From NCBI GenBank assembly GCA_020853655.1, contig JADYYL010000449.1:1-9545 (forward strand): 9,545 nt of DNA. The letters run 5' to 3'. How positions within the stretch are numbered: position 1 is the stretch's first letter; each line of letters begins with the position of its first letter. The notes under the pieces are model-generated. The model worked only from the letters and a program-made list of their open reading frames with translations, was not told where the DNA came from and searched no databases. A program made the translations under genes and the position numbers. Below, piece after piece: positions 1 through 6,494 of the stretch. Source of the stretch: Deltaproteobacteria bacterium. GTDB taxonomy: Bacteria; Bdellovibrionota_C; UBA2361; SZUA-149; JADYYL01.

Positions 1-430
1 CATCACCGATCAGGCTCGTCCAGATGGGAGCGATGAATCCTCCGGAGGCGAAATACACCGCACTGAGGACGAGCAGGGCATAGACCGCAGAATTCCATTG
101 AACAGAAAAGAGCGCGACGAGCCCGATGGGAATCCAGATGGCCGCGTTGACTTTCACCGCGCGCGCGAGGGCGCGACGGCGGTCGCGGAAGTGTTCGATG
201 AACCAGACCCCGGCTGTTTGCCCAAGTGCCGCGAGGAGCTGCGGGAGCGTAGAGAGAAATCCGATCTGAAGAAATGACGCGTGGAGGAAGATTCCGAAGG
301 GGACGAGAAAGTTCTCGCCGAACCCCAACATCGTCGCGTGGCAGACGCCGTCGCGAATCGAGTGTCGCTGGGTCGTCGAAAGCCCAGCGGCTTGAGGCGC
401 TGGCGCAGGAGTGGTGGCTTCAGTGCTCAA
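1..430 (-). CDS. Major facilitator superfamily transporter, N-terminal part (runs off left edge)
   Basis: This open frame runs leftwards off the window and gives about 143 residues. After a short Ala/Pro/Thr-rich tail comes an RDGVCHATMLGFGENFLVPF segment, then hydrophobic helices separated by a basic loop (HFRDRRRALARAV), and then FASGGFIAPIWTSLIGD. This alternation, with the small-residue helix ending in a SLIGD-type motif, matches the N-terminal half of MFS permeases, which are inner-membrane secondary transporters with 12 helices. The substrate cannot be read from this part. An in-frame TGA at about 474 limits the start, and the only start codon before the conserved RDG segment is TTG at 430-428. 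An ATG at 331 would remove part of the conserved region. No strong Shine-Dalgarno sequence is visible. The gene is divergent from cbs, about 165 bases away. Confidence 0.75.
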   Translation of the reverse strand, partial: MSTEATTPAPAPQAAGLSTTQRHSIRDGVCHATMLGFGENFLVPFGIFLHASFLQIGFLSTLPQLLAALGQTAGVWFIEHFRDRRRALARAVKVNAAIWIPIGLVALFSVQWNSAVYALLVLSAVYFASGGFIAPIWTSLIGD

Positions 431-478
431 CGGGAAACGGTTTGTGTGAGGTGCGTACTGGGCCCATTGGTATCAGAA

Positions 479-507
479 ATGACGCCGAATGCACGCGGCA
501 TTATGCT
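479..507 (+). promoter_or_regulatory. Candidate sigma-70 promoter for cbs, overlapping a minus-strand -10 element
   Basis: ATGACG at 479-484 and TATGCT at 502-507 are separated by 17 bases; each matches the sigma-70 consensus at four of six positions. On the opposite strand the same stretch reads CATAAT (505 to 500), five of six matches to a -10 box, facing the transporter gene, but no good -35 box lies at the right distance. The site sits in the 165-base divergent gap. Matches are modest, so this is only a candidate. Confidence 0.3.
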
Positions 508-558
508 GTGAGACCCCACAAATGCGAGCTCGAATGTTCGCTTCCCTCCCATTCGGCT

Positions 559-590
559 GGAGGCTAAGATGCGCGAGTTGTTACGGAGGA
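559..590 (+). promoter_or_regulatory. Two Shine-Dalgarno sequences serving two in-frame ATG codons of cbs
   Basis: GGAGG at 559-563 lies 5 bases before the ATG at 569. GGAGGA at 585-590 lies 5 bases before the ATG at 596. Both ATGs are in the cbs frame. The second agrees with the usual N-terminus of bacterial cystathionine beta-synthases, so it was chosen as the start. The first would add nine residues, MRELLRRKH. Confidence 0.6.
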
Positions 591-595
591 AACAC

Positions 596-1975
596 ATGAA
601 GGTCTACAATAACGTTCTCGAGCTCGTCGGCAATACGCCGTTGGTCCGCCTGAATCGGCTCGCGAACGCCGAAATGGCGACGGTTTATGCGAAGCTTGAG
701 AACCTCAATCCTGCCGGCTCTGTTAAGGAGCGGATGGCGATTCACATCGTCGAACGCGCCGAACGGGAAGGTCTGATCAAACCGGGCGGAACTCTCGTTG
801 AAAGTACATCGGGGAACACGGGGTTAGGTCTCGCGCTCGCTGCGGCGGTGAAGGGGTATCGGCTGATCGTGACCATCCCCGACAAGATGAGCCAGGAAAA
901 GATCGACATGTTGAAGGGGTATGGGGCAGAAGTCATTGTCACACCCACCAACGTTCCTCACGACGCTCCGGAGAGCTATGTCGAAGTGGCGAAGAAGATC
1001 GCCAGGGAGACTCCGAACTCATACTACACCGACCAATACAACAATCCCGCCAATCCCGAAGTGCATTACCTGACCACGGGGCCTGAGATCTGGGCGGATA
1101 CTGACGGGAAGATCGATGTTCTCGTTGGTGGCCTCGGAACCGGGGGAACAATCTCCGGTGCGGCGAAATATCTCAAAGAACAGGCGGCGAAGGTGGGTCG
1201 CAGTGTTCGCGTGGTGTGTCCCGATCCTGAAGGGAGCATCTACGCAGACGCGTTTTATAAGCGAGAGATCCGCGAACCAAAACAGTACAAGGTTGAGGGT
1301 ATCGGACATGACTGGATGGTGGGCACGCTCGATCTGAATGTGATCGACGAGATCCGGAACATCTCTGATCGGGATTCGTTCCTCGTCGCACGGAAACTCG
1401 CGCGAGAGGAGGGGATCTTTTCCGGAGGCTCCACGGGGACAGCGGTCTGCGGCGCGCTTCAGGTCGCGCGCGAAATAGGTCCAGGGAAAATTGTCGTCGT
1501 GATTGTCTGCGATTCTGGTGATCGCTACATCAGCAAAGTGTACAACGATGCGTGGATGAAGGACCTCGGTTTCCTCGATGCGAGCGAGAGACTCGGGACC
1601 ATCAGGGAACTGGTGAACATGAAGGGACGCAACGTCGAGTTCGCGAATCCAGAGGAGTCGATCGCCAGCGTGGCCCAGCGGATGAGCGACTTGGGCATCT
1701 CTCAGATGCCAATCATGGAGAACGATCGCAAATCCTCTCTCATGATTCACGAGATCGATATCCTTCAGGGACTTGTGCAGAACAAGTGCAAGTCGAGCGA
1801 TCCGGCGCTGAAAGTGGCGACCTATCTCCAGGGGAAAGTCGGTCTCGATGATTCCGTGCAGCGGCTGCAAGAAGTGTTCGAGCAGCAGAATGTCGCCATC
1901 GTGGTCGATCGCGGCTCGGTCGTGAGCATTGTGTCGAAAATCGATCTGGTGAAGTTTCTGACGAGTCGCGGATAA
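596..1975 (+). CDS. cbs: Cystathionine beta-synthase with C-terminal CBS domain pair
   Basis: This 459-residue PLP enzyme is predicted to condense L-serine with L-homocysteine to cystathionine in the cytosol, the first step of transsulfuration. The fold-type II core covers about residues 1-325. Lys44 in NPAGSVKERM is the Schiff-base lysine. STSGNTG (70-76) is the substrate loop, GLGTGGT (179-185) the phosphate cradle, and Ser307 in CDSGDRY corresponds to the serine contacting the pyridine nitrogen. The motifs DPEGSI, EGIG and KVYNDAWM favour cystathionine beta-synthase over cysteine synthase. Residues from about 345 to 459 form two CBS repeats (a Bateman module), which in this family may bind adenosyl ligands. 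The N-terminal heme domain of the animal enzyme is absent. The start at 596 follows GGAGGA, and an in-frame ATG at 569 also has an SD. No cystathionine gamma-lyase gene is in the window. O-acetylserine or O-phosphoserine as substrate cannot be excluded. Confidence 0.93.
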   Translation: MKVYNNVLELVGNTPLVRLNRLANAEMATVYAKLENLNPAGSVKERMAIHIVERAEREGLIKPGGTLVESTSGNTGLGLALAAAVKGYRLIVTIPDKMSQEKIDMLKGYGAEVIVTPTNVPHDAPESYVEVAKKIARETPNSYYTDQYNNPANPEVHYLTTGPEIWADTDGKIDVLVGGLGTGGTISGAAKYLKEQAAKVGRSVRVVCPDPEGSIYADAFYKREIREPKQYKVEGIGHDWMVGTLDLNVIDEIRNISDRDSFLVARKLAREEGIFSGGSTGTAVCGALQVAREIGPGKIVVVIVCDSGDRYISKVYNDAWMKDLGFLDASERLGTIRELVNMKGRNVEFANPEESIASVAQRMSDLGISQMPIMENDRKSSLMIHEIDILQGLVQNKCKSSDPALKVATYLQGKVGLDDSVQRLQEVFEQQNVAIVVDRGSVVSIVSKIDLVKFLTSRG

Positions 1976-2136
1976 TCGCGCGGTCGTTCATTCCGCTGAG
2001 ACCTGAGAATGTCACGCGGCGAGTTGGTCCCTTTGCTCTTCGTTTCACCACTCGAACTGTTCACGTGGGAGAATCGCGGCAGTGGACATCTTCTGGACTG
2101 CACTGGGGAGCGGGCGAGAGCCCAGTCGACGTCATC

Positions 2137-2379
2137 GTGAGTAGCTCCCCCGCCGTCCGAATTGACCGATGTATTTGCGCGAACCGAAGCTTCGCTGAAC
2201 TCCTCGATCTCTGCGACCGTCACTCTCTCGATTTGGAGGGGATCGGTCATCTCACCGGAGCCGGCTTAGGTTGTCGAACCTGCGCTCCGTATCTTCGTCG
2301 TATGCTTGTGACCCGTGAGGTCGTCTTCCGAGAGCTCCTCCCCGCTGAACCGGAGGAATCGGACGATCAAGACAGTTGA
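2137..2379 (+). CDS. BFD-type [2Fe-2S]-binding small protein
   Basis: This 80-residue protein (GTG start) has the cysteine pattern of the bacterioferritin-associated ferredoxin (BFD-like) domain. Cys12-x-Cys14 (RCICAN) is followed after 31 residues by Cys46-x-x-Cys49, within TGAGLGCRTCAPYL. This fits CxC-x(31-35)-CxxC, the ligand set of a [2Fe-2S] cluster. Cys26 is an extra cysteine outside the pattern. The tail is acidic (EPEESDDQDS). Stand-alone BFD proteins can release iron from bacterioferritin, while fused copies serve electron transfer or Fe-S delivery; neither role is proven here. The gene lies 161 bases after cbs on the same strand. The start is uncertain: an earlier in-frame GTG at 2065 would add 24 residues without recognisable features, and neither GTG has a good SD. 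2137 was chosen because it starts just before the domain. Confidence 0.72.
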   Translation: MSSSPAVRIDRCICANRSFAELLDLCDRHSLDLEGIGHLTGAGLGCRTCAPYLRRMLVTREVVFRELLPAEPEESDDQDS

Positions 2380-2538
2380 GAGGTCGCTACTCTTCGCGTT
2401 TCCGAACCGCGAGGACGGCCGGCTCTCGTGTGAACATCCCGTTGTTGCATTCGGTCGGAGTCGAGGATTCGGAACCTGGCGGCAAGCCAATCCGGTCAAT
2501 ATCCGCGCGTCGTTGGGCGGCGAAGGCGGGAAGGGGTG

Positions 2539-3405
2539 CTATTCAGCGGTATCGAGCGAGCTCCGCGTGTAGGCGCGTGGGGGATACACGCGGAAGAGCG
2601 ACAATGGGAGCTCCGGCGGATAGAGTGATGTACTCTCTCGCTCCAATTCTCCTGAGAGGGAGTCGTCCAGAGCCCAAAACTCGATCTTCTGCGGTAATGT
2701 TTGATCGACGGTATTCGAGCCGTCGTTGTCTTTCTCTGAGTAGATGAATCTGGAGACAAACACCCGCTCCCGTTCCAGGCCTTCGAGCATATCCAGTGCG
2801 AGGAGGCGCGGGCGATCTTCTTCGAGCACAAATTCAACTTGAACCTCACGCTCCCCCTCGAGCGGAATCACGGCGTAGTGGTGATCGTTCCTCGGGTTCA
2901 ACCAATAGGAGATATCGGTCGCCCGTGTCTCGTTGGGGATGAACACCGTGCCCGTCGTCCAAAGCATCAACTCCTCGAGAGTAAAGGGCACCGCGAGAAG
3001 GCGTCTCGCATTGTCGACCGACGCGACTCCACTCGTGTAGGTTTTTCGAGTGACATCGAGACTCTCGAGCGTTCCATCGCGAGCGACGACGAGCGCACTC
3101 GTTTGAAGAATTCCGGGTAGGAAAAATTCGGAGCGCAGTCGATCGGGTCTTTGGAAAACGACGACCTGCTTCAACCGCTGCTTCTCGATACCTTTCCGCA
3201 AGGTCAGGGAGAAGAGTTCGCGAGCGCTTTGTATGGACTGCGATTGACGCGAGAGGTTCTCGTGCAGTTTGTCCGCGGCGGCAAGCTGGACGCGCGTATA
3301 TCTGTTTGGCCGCAAAGAATTCGGAGCACTGTTTAGCGTGCAGCCGGTGGTACAAACGCAGAATGTCAGCGCAAACAACCTTGACGCCAGTAACCTCGAT
3401 CTCAT
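2539..3405 (-). CDS. Putative LolA/LolB-like outer-membrane lipoprotein
   Basis: The 288-residue product begins with a basic n-region (MRSRLLASR) and a hydrophobic stretch ending CTTGC, so Cys22 is the likely lipidated residue. The -3 position is Thr rather than the usual Leu, which makes the lipobox weak. The mature part reads like a single beta-rich domain: a basic patch with VVVFQRPDRLRSEFFLP, then strands such as ALVVARDGTLESLDVTRKTY. This resembles the LolA/LolB fold (lipoprotein carriers with an unclosed beta-barrel) and related DUF4292-type lipoproteins, where a 'drPdrlRle' strand precedes a display of the stored value. The assignment is tentative. The gene starts inside the stop codon of the TPR lipoprotein (ATGA at 3405-3402), so translation is probably coupled. 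TPR proteins beside LolB-type lipoproteins are also known from proteobacteria. Its end converges on the Fe-S gene, 159 bases away. Confidence 0.6.
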   Translation of the reverse strand: MRSRLLASRLFALTFCVCTTGCTLNSAPNSLRPNRYTRVQLAAADKLHENLSRQSQSIQSARELFSLTLRKGIEKQRLKQVVVFQRPDRLRSEFFLPGILQTSALVVARDGTLESLDVTRKTYTSGVASVDNARRLLAVPFTLEELMLWTTGTVFIPNETRATDISYWLNPRNDHHYAVIPLEGEREVQVEFVLEEDRPRLLALDMLEGLERERVFVSRFIYSEKDNDGSNTVDQTLPQKIEFWALDDSLSGELERESTSLYPPELPLSLFRVYPPRAYTRSSLDTAE

Positions 3406-5228
3406 TTCGAGGTGGCTCCGGGTGCCGGCGGTGAGGAGACGGGTGGCGGAATGGTGCCCGCATGCGTCGTCAGAAATTGTTCCAGTCGTGACCCAACCTC
3501 CTTGTCATCCGACATCGGCGCGAGCCCCAAGGCCTTTCGCGCCGTGTCGACGGCCTTGGCGGTCTCTCCCGCGCGAGCGAGGATAATCGCCATGTGCTCG
3601 AGGATGACGGCGTCGGAAGAGACAACAGCGACTGCTTTCTCAATCTCGCGACGAGCGTCCGTAAACTTTCCCATCTTATAGTAAATCCACGCGAGGCTAT
3701 CGAGGTAATATCCATTCCCCGCCTCAATCTGGAGTGCCTGTTTCACCAGTGACTCGGCACGCGCAAGATCGCCTCCTCGGTCGGCGATGGTATAGCCAAG
3801 GTAGTTCAGTGCCTGGGCATTCTTCGGATTCATGGTGACGCACTTTTCCATCGCTGCGACTGCCTTGTCCGATTCGCCTGCCTCATCGTGCAAAACACCG
3901 AGCAAGAAAAGATGCTCGTCCTGAGTGGGCTCGAGGGCAATGAGCGACAGCACTGTGGCGATGGCATCCTGTATCTTGCCTGCTTCACGCTCGACGGCAG
4001 CAAGGAGGGTGAGATACTTCGGATTTGTTTCCTCCACGGAACGAAGCTGACGGACGAGGTCGAGCGCCTCCGCGGGTTTCCGTTCCTGCCGTAGAAGGAA
4101 CGCGCCAAGCATCCGCGACTCCTTGAAGAAGCGATCTTTCTCGCTGAGCTCGCGAATCTGGACGACGGCATCATCAGTCTTGCCCTGGCCGGCGTAAGCG
4201 AGTGCGAGGTAATAGCGCGCGAGTTTATTCTCGGGACTCTTGGCGAGCACGAGGTTCAGTTCTTGTTCCGCCGCAGGGAACTCTCGGCGTTCAAGCTTGA
4301 TCAACGCAATACGGAAGCGCGCGTCTATCGAGTCGCCGCTCTCGGAGTCCCGGAGAGCCTCGAACTGCTTGAGGGCGTCGTTGACTCGGTTGTCTCCCAG
4401 AAGCAGTTGCCCGAGCAATTGACGCGCTGGTGCATTCTGGTCGTTCTCCTTCAACATTTCTTCGCAGATGAGAGCCCCCTCCTTGAACTTTCGCTGAAGG
4501 CCGAGGATTCGGGCGAGATCGAGCTTGATCGAATCGCTCTCTGGACTGAGGGCCATTGCCTTGCGGTAATACTCTTCGGCCTGCTTGAGATCTCCCGAAA
4601 GCTCGATGACTCGCGCGAGGTAATACGTTCCGAAGATCGAGCCTTTCGAACGGGTAAGAAGTTCGTTCAGCACTGTCTTGGCCTGGGCGTAGTCACCGGA
4701 GTCCGCAAGGAGGCTCGCCAGGAGAATGTATGCCTCTTCGTTCGGGGCGTCTGGCGTCAACGCGATGAGTTGTCGATACGCTTCGATTGCGGCATCGGTT
4801 TGTTTCAGCGTCGCGAGGATCCCAGCTCGCTGCTCAAGAACCTCCGCGTCTTTCGGCTCGCCCTTCGACGCTCGCTCGAGTTCCTTCAGCGCGTCTGCGA
4901 GTTCGCCTTTTTTTACGTAAATCTGGGCGAGGCGCTTTCGAAGAGAGGGTGCTGCTCCGGTTTCGTAAGTCGATGCCTGTCGGAAGTAGTCGAGAGCTTC
5001 ATCATACTTCTCGGCGTTGAGTGCGATCTCGCCGCGCATGAATAGATAGTGGGCTTCTGATCTCCGAGGGACGGAGTTGTCGCCGGGTGCACGTCGAGCC
5101 TCTTGCTCGGAAAGAATGGAGCGCTCTACTTGTCCCACGCTTGGGTCTTGGGGTCGTTCGCTATTTCGAACACAGCCGGTGAGTAGCAAGCTTGCAGAGA
5201 GGATTGATATCCGAGCGACGTTCCGCAT
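3402..5228 (-). CDS. Tetratricopeptide-repeat lipoprotein
   Basis: This 608-residue protein has a signal peptide, MRNVARISILSASLLLTGC, ending in a good lipobox (LTGC), so Cys19 should be lipidated and the protein anchored in the envelope. From about residue 57 to 585 it consists of roughly 15 TPR units with the usual W/Y-L-G-A-F-P spacing, for example ALNYLGYTIADRGG and YYLDSLAWIYYKMGKFTDA, a pair typical of large TPR lipoproteins next to LolB-type proteins. The tail is rich in Pro and Ser. TPR superhelices bind protein partners, so a scaffold or assembly role is likely; no enzyme motif is seen. The frame stays open to an ATG at 5312, but that start lies inside the candidate promoter and puts 28 residues before the signal peptide. 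The ATG at 5228 has AGGA 4 bases upstream; the ATG at 5243 is an alternative. The stop overlaps the next gene. Confidence 0.85.
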   Translation of the reverse strand: MRNVARISILSASLLLTGCVRNSERPQDPSVGQVERSILSEQEARRAPGDNSVPRRSEAHYLFMRGEIALNAEKYDEALDYFRQASTYETGAAPSLRKRLAQIYVKKGELADALKELERASKGEPKDAEVLEQRAGILATLKQTDAAIEAYRQLIALTPDAPNEEAYILLASLLADSGDYAQAKTVLNELLTRSKGSIFGTYYLARVIELSGDLKQAEEYYRKAMALSPESDSIKLDLARILGLQRKFKEGALICEEMLKENDQNAPARQLLGQLLLGDNRVNDALKQFEALRDSESGDSIDARFRIALIKLERREFPAAEQELNLVLAKSPENKLARYYLALAYAGQGKTDDAVVQIRELSEKDRFFKESRMLGAFLLRQERKPAEALDLVRQLRSVEETNPKYLTLLAAVEREAGKIQDAIATVLSLIALEPTQDEHLFLLGVLHDEAGESDKAVAAMEKCVTMNPKNAQALNYLGYTIADRGGDLARAESLVKQALQIEAGNGYYLDSLAWIYYKMGKFTDARREIEKAVAVVSSDAVILEHMAIILARAGETAKAVDTARKALGLAPMSDDKEVGSRLEQFLTTHAGTIPPPVSSPPAPGATSK

Positions 5229-5296
5229 GTTGTCCTGGGTCATAAGCGCAGCGGATCCCTCTCGTGCGTTTGATTCGGTTTCAGTTCGAAGCCCCG

Positions 5297-5326
5297 ATAG
5301 TAGAGATCCCAAGTCTGACGGGTCAA
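5297..5326 (-). promoter_or_regulatory. Sigma-70-type promoter of the TPR-lipoprotein operon
   Basis: Read on the minus strand, TTGACC (5326-5321) and TACTAT (5302-5297) are 18 bases apart; they match the sigma-70 consensus at five and four of six positions. Transcription would start near 5290, giving a leader of about 60 bases before the ATG at 5228. It lies over the upstream ATG at 5312, which supports the downstream start for the TPR protein. Confidence 0.55.
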
Positions 5327-5360
5327 ACTGAAAAACCCTCCTCGCGTGGCTGTGTCATAT

Positions 5361-5430
5361 TTCGAAGAGCCTGTGGAGGGAGCTCTGCGCCATGAAATAG
5401 TGATTTCGAGCTCTCGAGGAGCCTCTGGAG
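5361..5430. repeat. Imperfect 18-base direct repeat
   Basis: TTCGAAGAGCCTGTGGAG (5361-5378) and CTCGAGGAGCCTCTGGAG (5413-5430) match at 15 of 18 positions, with copies 52 bases apart, close to five helical turns. Both lie upstream of the TPR-operon promoter, so a pair of regulator sites is possible. The match is imperfect and could be chance. Confidence 0.3.
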
Positions 5431-5500
5431 CACTTCAGGGGGGCGGGAGGGGCTTGGCGACGTTCAATCAAGAATTCCCGCCGAGGAGGCAGTCGCCGGT

Positions 5501-5540
5501 GATTTGAGAAGATTTGAGGAAATTTGAGGAGAGGGGAGGA
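5501..5540. repeat. Tandem 10-bp repeats, four units
   Basis: The plus strand reads GATTTGAGAA, GATTTGAGGA, AATTTGAGGA and GAGGGGAGGA in four consecutive blocks of exactly ten bases. The first three differ from the consensus GATTTGAGGA by at most one base; the fourth is degenerate. A unit of about one helical turn places each copy on the same DNA face. The array sits directly beyond the hairpin at 5541-5579. Confidence 0.6.
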
Positions 5541-5579
5541 AAACGTGGCTCCGAACGAATGGAGCTCGAAGCCACGTTT
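5541..5579 (-). terminator. Hairpin terminator after the unknown gene
   Basis: AAACGTGGCT at 5541-5550 pairs perfectly with AGCCACGTTT at 5570-5579, leaving a 19-base loop that can itself fold by GCTCC/GGAGC. On the minus strand it starts about 9 bases past the stop codon of the unknown gene and is followed by TTTTCCTCCCC. The U-run is short and cytosine-rich, so this may be a weak terminator or a 3'-end stabiliser. Confidence 0.5.
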
Positions 5580-5588
5580 CTGTTGGCG

Positions 5589-6005
5589 CTACAGCACTTC
5601 GCCCGAAGCGGAAGATTCCCGCGGGAGCTGAAGGCGGTTGAACGTGCCGGTGGAGTTATTGTCCGACAGTTCGCGAACGAGGTTCGGCGAGCGCGCTCCA
5701 CTTTCCGTGTTGCTGTACTCGACGGCCGGGTTGACTATTGTTTCGATGTCACGCCGGTCAGCCCCTCGGCGTTTATTAGGGCGCGGAGACGCGACCGGGA
5801 TGTCGCCTTCTTCCGAAGCGCGCATGTCTTCAATCGCAGCAAGGATAAGCTCCTGCGTTTGACCAACGGTCAAACGGATACCGCCCCATGGCGCATCGGC
5901 TTGACGCGCGTGCCCGTTTGACGCTTGTCCGTCTGCAATGTGCTCAACCATCCGCAGCAGGTCCACTGCATCGTACAGCTGATTTGTGACCTTCGAATTT
6001 TCCAT
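5589..6005 (-). CDS. Hypothetical protein, 138 residues
   Basis: I do not recognise a family. The N-terminal half (to about residue 67) looks folded and helical: MENSKVTNQLYDAVDLLRMV, then a Trp-Gly-Gly segment and a second helix (TVGQTQELILAAIEDMRASE). The rest is rich in Arg, Asn, Ser and Pro (NKRRGADRRD, SDNNSTGTFNR) and is probably disordered. There is no signal peptide, membrane helix or metal motif, so it is probably cytosolic. A plus-strand frame of similar length overlaps it, but this strand is favoured because GAGG lies 10 bases before the ATG, codon use matches the neighbours, and a hairpin follows the stop codon. It is divergent from rpsU across a 544-base gap. A small regulator or adaptor is conceivable, but nothing in the sequence proves it. 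Confidence 0.55.
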   Translation of the reverse strand: MENSKVTNQLYDAVDLLRMVEHIADGQASNGHARQADAPWGGIRLTVGQTQELILAAIEDMRASEEGDIPVASPRPNKRRGADRRDIETIVNPAVEYSNTESGARSPNLVRELSDNNSTGTFNRLQLPRESSASGEVL

Positions 6006-6101
6006 CTTTCGTTTACCTCACTCGATTGAAAGTGTTCCGCGAAGAAAATAGAGAGCTATGCCTCCGCACCCACATCCCGCCAACACAACCGCATGTTGCG
6101 T

Positions 6102-6131
6102 CTTAAAGGAGATTCGTGGTTGCTCCATCAA
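6102..6131 (-). promoter_or_regulatory. Weak candidate promoter for the hypothetical gene
   Basis: On the minus strand TTGATG (6131-6126) and TTTAAG (6107-6102) are 18 bases apart, each matching the sigma-70 consensus at four of six positions. The -35 box overlaps a small inverted repeat, GGTTG (6118-6122) with CAACC (6129-6133). The leader would be about 90 bases long. Confidence 0.25.
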
Positions 6132-6327
6132 CCTAACGGACCTGTTATTGCGCAGACCGAGAGCCCTGTTACTCGAGATCCTTAGTGCAAAGCGGTGAAA
6201 AATTGAACCCCACGTCGAAAGATTGTGGAAAAGGGGGCTCGGCGCGATCTCCAGTGATTTCATAGAGAATAGACGATCTGGTCGTCGTGCGTCTGTCGGG
6301 AGGGGGGAGCGTGCGAGCGGAGGTTGC

Positions 6328-6343
6328 AATTTTCCCGAAAATT
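6328..6343. repeat. Inverted repeat AATTTTC-CC-GAAAATT
   Basis: Seven-base arms, AATTTTC (6328-6334) and GAAAATT (6337-6343), are perfectly complementary around a 2-base centre. With so small a centre it is more likely a protein-binding operator than an RNA hairpin. It lies in the middle of the divergent gap, about 207 bases before rpsU. Confidence 0.45.
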
Positions 6344-6480
6344 ACACAGAATCCGCCACTCTCTGGATGGGCACCACTTCGCGCGTGCTCAGGGAGTTCG
6401 TGATCCGCCTCACTCGCGCTTGAGTTTCGGTGATATTGCGAGGCGATGTATGAAGATTTCGCGCGAGGAATGAATTCAGG

Positions 6481-6494
6481 AAAAGCCGGCTTTT
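6481..6494. repeat. Perfect palindrome AAAAGCCGGCTTTT upstream of rpsU
   Basis: The 14 bases are fully self-complementary with no central spacer, so they suit a dimeric DNA-binding protein. The right arm can also form an RNA stem with the next bases (GCTTT TGCG AAAGC). It ends 55 bases before the rpsU start codon, a position where an operator or leader structure would act. Confidence 0.45.

Larger units (their letters stand above)
5229..5588. other. Non-coding gap between the unknown gene and the TPR operon
   Basis: No convincing coding frame is seen in these 360 bases. They hold, in minus-strand order, a hairpin terminator (5541-5579), a run of 10-bp repeats (5501-5540), a G-rich stretch at 5438-5452 (runs of six, three and four G), an imperfect 18-base direct repeat (5361-5378 and 5413-5430), and the promoter at 5297-5326. 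The two minus-strand genes are therefore probably separate transcription units. Confidence 0.5.

Noticed and set aside
1019..1870. 283-residue open frame on the minus strand
   Set aside because: It is antisense to cbs, which carries a full set of PLP-enzyme motifs. The antisense translation has low-complexity His/Arg/Asp-rich composition and no motif.
4263..5045. 260-residue open frame on the plus strand
   Set aside because: It lies antisense to the TPR lipoprotein gene, whose repeats, signal peptide and lipobox are clear. The frame is a by-product of regular repeated coding sequence and has no ribosome-binding site or recognised motif.
5438..5452. G-rich stretch as a G-quadruplex
   Set aside because: It has runs of six, three and four G, but not four separated runs of three, so a stable three-layer quadruplex is not supported.
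5514..5921. 135-residue open frame on the plus strand
   Set aside because: It competes with the minus-strand hypothetical gene. It starts within the repeat array and crosses the hairpin, while the minus-strand frame has an SD-led start and a hairpin just after its stop. The choice is not certain.
6058..6198. 46-codon frame with ATG in the divergent gap
   Set aside because: No Shine-Dalgarno sequence and no recognisable motif; short frames of this length are expected by chance in GC-rich DNA.
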